Shown in pieces: positions 45,083-51,575 of a stretch of 51,575 nt of DNA. The stretch lies in NCBI GenBank assembly GCA_946479515.1, contig CAMLGF010000020.1, positions 1 to 51,575 on the forward strand, given 5' to 3'. The notes under the pieces were generated by a model, which was not told where the DNA came from, made no database searches, and worked only from the letters and a program-made list of their open reading frames with translations. The stretch's first letter is position 1. Each line of letters starts with the position of its first letter. Made by a program: the position numbers and the translations under genes. This DNA is from an uncultured Pseudomonadota bacterium (GTDB lineage: Bacteria; Pseudomonadota; Gammaproteobacteria; Steroidobacterales; Steroidobacteraceae).

Positions 45083-46095
45083 GCGGCGCGGAATCCTGGG
45101 TTGGCGGTTGACAGGGGCAAGCTCCGACGCCCGGCGAACTCGACGACGATCAGCGCCATTTCGTCCCAGGCATCGCCGCGGTGCTGGCCCTTGATCATGC
45201 GATCGGCCCGCGAAAGACGCGCGGCCAGGCGCGCGTAAGGCAGCCTGCCCGCGCGGCGCTTGGCATTCTCCAGTGCGGCGGAGGGCTTCTGCCAGCCCTT
45301 GTAGCCAGGTGTGGCGTCGGTGGTGCCCCACGCGTTGTGTATCTCGCGCGACAGCGCCCAGAGCGCGAGCGTAGCTTCCACGCCCTCGCTGCGCAGGCCG
45401 GCGAGGATGCGCAGTGCTCTCGGCACGTCGCCGCCGAGCGCCGCCTCGCCGAGCTGGAACACATCGAAGCGGGCGCTGTCGGCAATGGATGCCTGCGCGG
45501 CGGCGAGATCGATGCGCCGCCCGCCCGACAGCTTGAGCTTCTCGAGTTCCTGGTACGCCGCGAGCAGATTGCCTTCGGTGCGCTCGACGATGAAGCGCAC
45601 GGCGTCGTCTTCGAGCTCCACTTGCATGTGCGCGGCGCGCGCGCGCAGCCACTGCGGCAGCCGCGCCACTTCGACCGGCCACACGGCCACCCAGGCACCG
45701 GCGCCGTCGAAGGCCTTCACCCATGCGGAATTGTTCTGCTCGCGTTCGAGCTTGCCGGTGATCATGAGATACACGTTGTCGGGGTTCGGGTCCTTCAGCA
45801 GCTCGACGATGGCATTGCCGCCGCCGACGCCCGGCTTGCCGGAGGGCAGCCGCAATTCGATGAGCTTGCGCGCACCGAACAGCGAAAGGTTGTTAGAGGC
45901 GGCGCGCACCTCGTCCCAGTCGGCGACGCGCTCGATGAAATGCACTTCACGCTCGGCGAAGCCCGCGCGCCGCGCGTGCTCGCGGATGGCGTCGGCCGCC
46001 TCGCCGACCAGCAGGGCTTCGTCGCCGGAGACGAGGTAGGCGCGGGCCGGCTCACCGGAGAGGTGCGATCGGAGACTGTCGAGAGTCAGCTTCAA
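45079..46095 (-). CDS. holA: DNA polymerase III delta subunit
   Basis: HolA is the delta subunit of the clamp loader and opens the beta clamp. The 338-residue protein shows LTLDSLRSHLSGEPARAYLVSGDEALLV at the N-terminus, then NNLSLFGARKLIELRLPSGKPG, EGNLLAAYQELEKLKL and the C-terminal clamp-loader collar. I use TTG at 46095 with AAGGG 6 bases upstream; E. coli HolA has 343 residues. In most relatives holA follows lptE directly; here hinT and other genes lie between. Confidence 0.93.
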   Translation of the reverse strand: MKLTLDSLRSHLSGEPARAYLVSGDEALLVGEAADAIREHARRAGFAEREVHFIERVADWDEVRAASNNLSLFGARKLIELRLPSGKPGVGGGNAIVELLKDPNPDNVYLMITGKLEREQNNSAWVKAFDGAGAWVAVWPVEVARLPQWLRARAAHMQVELEDDAVRFIVERTEGNLLAAYQELEKLKLSGGRRIDLAAAQASIADSARFDVFQLGEAALGGDVPRALRILAGLRSEGVEATLALWALSREIHNAWGTTDATPGYKGWQKPSAALENAKRRAGRLPYARLAARLSRADRMIKGQHRGDAWDEMALIVVEFAGRRSLPLSTANPGFRAA

Positions 46096-46217
46096 AGTGC
46101 GCCCTTGGGATTGGCCGCCATTATGGGCGAGATGGCCACCCCGGTCGAGTCGACTCGGCGCGGCGGCGGCGCGTATTCTCCGCCCACTGACAGTGGTTTT
46201 CCGCGAGTGTCCGAGCC

Positions 46218-46574
46218 ATGACCACACTCTTCGAAAAAATCGTCGCCGGGGAGATTCCGGCCACCATCGTCCATCGGGACGACCGGGTCACGGCGTTCCG
46301 GGACATCGCCCCGCAGGCGCCGGTGCACGTGCTCATCGTACCTAACAAGGCCATCGCCACCGTCAACGACGTGAGCGACGAGGACGAGCGCACGCTCGGG
46401 CACATGTTCATCGTCGCTCGCGACATCGCCAGGAAGGAGGGCATCGCCGAAGACGGCTTCCGCCTGATCATCAACTGCAACCGGCATGGCGGCCAGGTCG
46501 TGTATCACCTGCACATGCACCTGCTCGGCGGGCGCGCGCTCGGGCCGATGCTTTCCGGAGGAACTCATGGCTGA
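46218..46574 (+). CDS. hinT: HIT family (HinT-like) nucleotide hydrolase
   Basis: This 118-residue protein is a HinT-type purine nucleoside phosphoramidase: [40 protein letters not shown] at the start and the histidine triad HLHMHLLGG near the end, with [24 protein letters not shown] (46174-46179) may be its -10. It is divergent from holA with 122 bases between starts and overlaps the next gene by 8 bases. Confidence 0.95.
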   Translation: MTTLFEKIVAGEIPATIVHRDDRVTAFRDIAPQAPVHVLIVPNKAIATVNDVSDEDERTLGHMFIVARDIARKEGIAEDGFRLIINCNRHGGQVVYHLHMHLLGGRALGPMLSGGTHG

Positions 46575-47604
46575 GGCGAGACGGCGCAATTCCAACTCCC
46601 GAAAGCCGGCGCGCGGGGCTGCGCGCAGGTCCGCGCCCGCCGCGCGCAAGCCGGGCGACTTCTATCCGCCCATCAAGCCGTTCCACACCGGCTTCCTGCG
46701 CGTGTCGCCGGTGCACGAGCTGTACTTCGAGGAGAGCGGCAACCCGCACGGCAAACCCGTGGTGTTCCTGCATGGCGGGCCTGGTGGCGGCACCGACCCC
46801 AAGATGCGCCAGTTCTTCAACCCGAAGAAATATCGCATCGTGCTGTTCGATCAGCGCGGTTGCGGCAAGAGCCGGCCGGCGGCCAGCCTCGTCGACAACA
46901 CCACCTGGCACCTGGTGGCGGACATCGAAGCCATCCGCGAGCACCTGGGCATCGGGAAATGGCAGGTGTTCGGCGGTTCGTGGGGTTCGACGTTGGCGCT
47001 GGCCTACGCGCAGAAGCATCCCGAGCGTTGCACCGAGCTGGTGTTGCGCGGAATTTTCCTGCTGCGCAGGTCCGAGCTCGACTGGTTCTATCAGGACGAG
47101 CTCGGCGCGGCCTCCCTGTTCCCCGATCTCTGGGAGCACTATCTGGCACCGCTGTCGGCGGCCGAGCGCGCCGACTGCATGAATTCGTACTACCAGCGTC
47201 TCACCAGCGACGATCAGGCCACGCTGCTGGAAGCGGCGCGCGCCTGGTCCATCTGGGAGGGCGCGCTGTCGTACATGAAGCTGAACAAGGACTACGTGAA
47301 GCGCTTCGGCGATCCCAAGTTCGCGGCCGCGTTCGCACGCATCGAGTGCCACTACTTCGTCAACGGCGGGTTCCTGGAGCGTCCCGATCAGCTGCTCGAG
47401 GACATGCACAGGATCCGGCATCTTCCGGGCGTGATCGTGCAGGGCCGCTTCGACGTGGTGTGCCCGGCACGCAGCGCCTGGGACCTGCACAAGGCCTGGC
47501 CGGAGGCGGATCTGCGCATCGTGCCGGACGCGGGCCATTCTGCGTTCGAGACCGGCATCGCGCGCGAACTGGTGATGGCCACGGATCGTTTCGCGAAATC
47601 CTGA
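46567..47604 (+). CDS. pip: Proline iminopeptidase (alpha/beta hydrolase)
   Basis: This 345-residue alpha/beta hydrolase releases N-terminal proline. Motifs are [18 protein letters not shown] (oxyanion hole), [11 protein letters not shown], the nucleophile elbow [14 protein letters not shown], then [20 protein letters not shown] (acid) and DAGHSAFE (catalytic His). An Arg/Lys/Ala-rich stretch of about 30 residues precedes the domain. The ATG at 46567 has GGAGG 5 bases upstream inside hinT, so translation is coupled. Confidence 0.92.
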   Translation: MAEARRRNSNSRKPARGAARRSAPAARKPGDFYPPIKPFHTGFLRVSPVHELYFEESGNPHGKPVVFLHGGPGGGTDPKMRQFFNPKKYRIVLFDQRGCGKSRPAASLVDNTTWHLVADIEAIREHLGIGKWQVFGGSWGSTLALAYAQKHPERCTELVLRGIFLLRRSELDWFYQDELGAASLFPDLWEHYLAPLSAAERADCMNSYYQRLTSDDQATLLEAARAWSIWEGALSYMKLNKDYVKRFGDPKFAAAFARIECHYFVNGGFLERPDQLLEDMHRIRHLPGVIVQGRFDVVCPARSAWDLHKAWPEADLRIVPDAGHSAFETGIARELVMATDRFAKS

Positions 47605-47687
47605 CAGGCCGCGGGGTCGGGCGGGCGTTGCGATCTGACTCCTGTTGCCGGCGATCGGGAACTGGGCCCACTTCTGTCAAATCGGCC

Positions 47688-47714
47688 TAAAGTTCGCAAG
47701 AATGCGGCCGTTAC
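47688..47714 (+). promoter_or_regulatory. Sigma-28 (FliA) type promoter
   Basis: TAAAGTTC (47688-47695), an 11-base spacer and GCCGTTAC (47707-47714) match the flagellar sigma-28 consensus TAAAGTTT-N11-GCCGATAA at 13 of 16 bases with the exact spacing. Transcription would start near 47720-47722. No flagellar gene follows. Confidence 0.7.
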
Positions 47715-47719
47715 GCCTG

Positions 47720-47872
47720 CTAGCGGGATCTGCGTCTGCTCAACGTGGAAACCGTCGGTCCAAACGCCGGGTTGGTGAGGGTGGCTCTGAAACGACTCCT
47801 CCTCTTTTCACCAACGTCTTCATCCGCCCGGCTCTCCTCTCGATGCCCGGCAGCCCCGCTGCCGGGCATTTT
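47720..47872 (+). ncRNA. Candidate sigma-28-dependent small RNA
   Basis: Between the sigma-28 promoter and a strong terminator lie about 150 bases without a convincing reading frame. The middle forms a stem of 8 perfect pairs, GTTGGTGA (47771-47778) with TCACCAAC (47808-47815), whose 29-base loop contains CTCCTCCTC (about 47797-47805), complementary to ribosome-binding sites. A second C/U-rich segment follows at 47831-47840. Promoter, stem-loop with an anti-Shine-Dalgarno loop and terminator together look like a regulatory RNA. It could also be the leader of a lost flagellar gene. The spacer 47605-47687 holds nothing else I recognise. Confidence 0.5.
47843..47872 (+). terminator. Terminator of the candidate small RNA
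   Basis: ATGCCCGGCAGC (47843-47854) and GCTGCCGGGCAT (47858-47869) are 12-base perfect arms around a CCC loop, followed by TTTTCATTT. The T-run is only on the plus strand, so it ends a plus-strand transcript; it also lies just past the stop of the minus-strand gene. Confidence 0.85.
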
Positions 47873-47886
47873 CATTTCCGCGGTTG

Positions 47887-48375
47887 CTAGCGGCGCCGCG
47901 CGAAAGTCGGCCTTGCGTCGTCGTCCACGAGGCCGTGGGCGCGCAGCCACAGGACCGCATCTCCGGCATCCTGCTCGAACCAGGAGCGGGCGCTGCCCAG
48001 GCGGAAGGTATAGCCCCAGGCGTCCATGTCGGCGAGCATCCGGTCGCGTCCGAGCTGCCGCAGTTCGTCGGCCAGCAGGATCTGCAGGAAGCAGACTGCG
48101 CATTCCTCGGCATCGTCGCCGCCCGCGTCGCAGTGCAGCCCTGCGCGGCGTGCGCCGGTCATGCAGACGTAGTGGCTGAGCTCGTGCAGGAATGAATGGA
48201 GCGGCGTGTCGCCGCGCACGAAGATGTCGTCGCCGCGCAGACCCGCCTCGCTCTCGCCCCAGTAGGAGCCGGGCAAGGAGGCATCCGGCCCGAGAAACCG
48301 CAGCGTGACGCCATAGCGGCGCGCCAGTGCCCGGACGTCCGCCTGCGGCTCGGCCCCAACGCGCACCACGTCCAT
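47887..48375 (-). CDS. HExxH putative metallopeptidase-like protein
   Basis: This 162-residue soluble protein has a zinc-type motif HELSHYVCM (about residues 64-72) with a downstream GGDDAEECAVCFLQILLAD that could give the third ligand (Glu) and resembles short gluzincin-like folds. No signal peptide is seen. I do not know a named family; the style suggests a conserved hypothetical of gammaproteobacteria. It begins 7 bases after the lptE stop, so it belongs to the leuS-lptE transcript, where holA would normally come. Confidence 0.78.
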   Translation of the reverse strand: MDVVRVGAEPQADVRALARRYGVTLRFLGPDASLPGSYWGESEAGLRGDDIFVRGDTPLHSFLHELSHYVCMTGARRAGLHCDAGGDDAEECAVCFLQILLADELRQLGRDRMLADMDAWGYTFRLGSARSWFEQDAGDAVLWLRAHGLVDDDARPTFARRR

Positions 48376-48382
48376 CGGGCGG

Positions 48383-48907
48383 CTACAGCGCGGCGAGCCG
48401 CCGCATCACCAGCGCCACCAGGTCTCGGGCCAGCGCCTCGCCCAGAATTTCCTGTTCGCGCTCCTTGGCGAGCAGCTGCGCCTCGTCGAAGCTGACGTCG
48501 CGCGTGGCCGTGAATTCCTGCTTCTCGATGAGCGTCTGGTTGCCGGACGTCACCGAGAAGCTCACCTTGTACGTGAGCTCGTATTCGGTGGGGATGTTGC
48601 GCGCGGAGACGGACAGCACCTTCTCGGTGAGCTCGTCCTCGTGCACGCTGATGACAGCCCCGGAAGAACCCTTCGTGGCAATCACGTGCACTTTGGAGGC
48701 GATCAGCGCCTTGCGCAGATCCTGCACGAAGTCGGTCTGTTCGTCGTGTGTGTCGATGTAGGTGTAGGCGAACGCCTCGGGCAGCGGCTGGCGGCCCTGC
48801 AGGTGGAAGCCGCAGCCGCCCAGGAGCAGCGCGCTGGCGGCAATGGCCGCCGCAACCGGGACGGTGCCCTTCGACAGCCGGCGATTGCATGGTGAACGAC
48901 GCCTCAT
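48383..48907 (-). CDS. lptE: LPS-assembly lipoprotein LptE
   Basis: LptE plugs the LptD barrel that inserts lipopolysaccharide in the outer membrane. The 174-residue precursor has a lipoprotein signal ending LLLGGC with Cys32, then GFHLQGRQPLPEAF, the typical start of mature LptE, and a C-terminal amphipathic helix rich in Glu/Ala/Arg. The N-terminal region is longer and more basic than usual (about 15 residues before the hydrophobic core). It starts 30 bases after leuS. Confidence 0.93.
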   Translation of the reverse strand: MRRRSPCNRRLSKGTVPVAAAIAASALLLGGCGFHLQGRQPLPEAFAYTYIDTHDEQTDFVQDLRKALIASKVHVIATKGSSGAVISVHEDELTEKVLSVSARNIPTEYELTYKVSFSVTSGNQTLIEKQEFTATRDVSFDEAQLLAKEREQEILGEALARDLVALVMRRLAAL

Positions 48908-48937
48908 TGCATTACCACTCCGGGGACGGCCCCGCCG

Positions 48938-51568
<2,631 letters not shown>

Positions 51569-51575
51569 CGGGAAA

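Noticed and set aside
47745..48179. Open frame running through the sRNA candidate and its terminator
   Set aside because: It crosses a perfect terminator hairpin and then runs antisense to the HExxH gene; composition is shadow-like.

Overview
The window reads as one contiguous piece of chromosome from a GC-rich gammaproteobacterium. The clearest signs are conserved local gene orders: UPF0149-pepP-ubiH-ubiI; a TIGR02449 protein with zapA, 6S RNA and 5-formyltetrahydrofolate cyclo-ligase; leuS-lptE and holA-nadD-rsfS-rlmH-maf-rng-yhdP-tldD; rplM-rpsI; and a Vfr/Clp-type CRP beside a Coq7-type ubiquinone hydroxylase. The mixture looks most like the Xanthomonadales/Nevskiales/Steroidobacter part of the class, but that placement is an inference from gene order and protein style, not a database result. 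Almost everything is core housekeeping. I see no prophage, insertion sequence, integron or CRISPR array.

Layout. Bases 1-5.4 kb (minus strand) hold UPF0149-pepP-ubiH-ubiI-EamA transporter. The divergent 5.5-7.4 kb block has the TIGR02449 protein, zapA, 6S RNA, 5-FCL and an EVE protein. From 7.4 to 8.3 kb a strong promoter drives a 15-residue Lys/Ala peptide gene with its own hairpins, followed by rpiA. From 8.3 to 16.9 kb lies the most accessory-looking block: a truncated GlxA-type regulator, then a probable sigma-54 promoter with an upstream palindrome and an efflux operon (HlyD-like adaptor, VOC protein, MacB-type ATPase, two FtsX-type permeases) ending in its own sigma-54 activator and sensor kinase. 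From 16.9 to 21.4 kb are a GNAT, a GST, a class C serine hydrolase and a DUF885 peptidase-like protein. From 21.4 to 25.3 kb are tRNA-Gln(CUG), rpsI-rplM, coq7, a CRP homologue with an acidic tail and a secreted metallo-beta-lactamase-fold protein. From 25.3 to 33.7 kb are rpe, djlA, purC, a YihY membrane protein, pmbA with a DUF1835 protein, darP and purEK. From 33.7 to 35.3 kb are an AAA-FHA fusion and a small basic protein.

From 46.1 down to 35.6 kb (minus strand) runs a close-packed nine-gene series holA-nadD-rsfS-rlmH-maf-rng-yhdP-nitrilase-tldD. From 46.2 to 47.9 kb, plus-strand genes (hinT, an iminopeptidase) and a candidate sigma-28-controlled small RNA separate this series from leuS-lptE-(HExxH protein) at the right end. 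leuS is complete and starts 8 bases before the window edge.

Functional themes: ubiquinone hydroxylation (UbiH, UbiI, Coq7); purine synthesis (PurC, PurE, PurK); ribosome and RNA maturation (RsfS, RlmH, DarP, RNase G, L13, S9); outer-membrane biogenesis (LptE, YhdP); TldD/TldE peptide processing; and CRP signalling. Items most worth a second look are the sigma-28 promoter/sRNA at 47.7 kb, the Lys-rich micropeptide at 7.5 kb, the self-regulated sigma-54 ABC efflux operon with an embedded VOC protein, the acidic CRP tail, and the repeated use of -10 boxes 6-9 bases from start codons, which suggests leaderless mRNAs.
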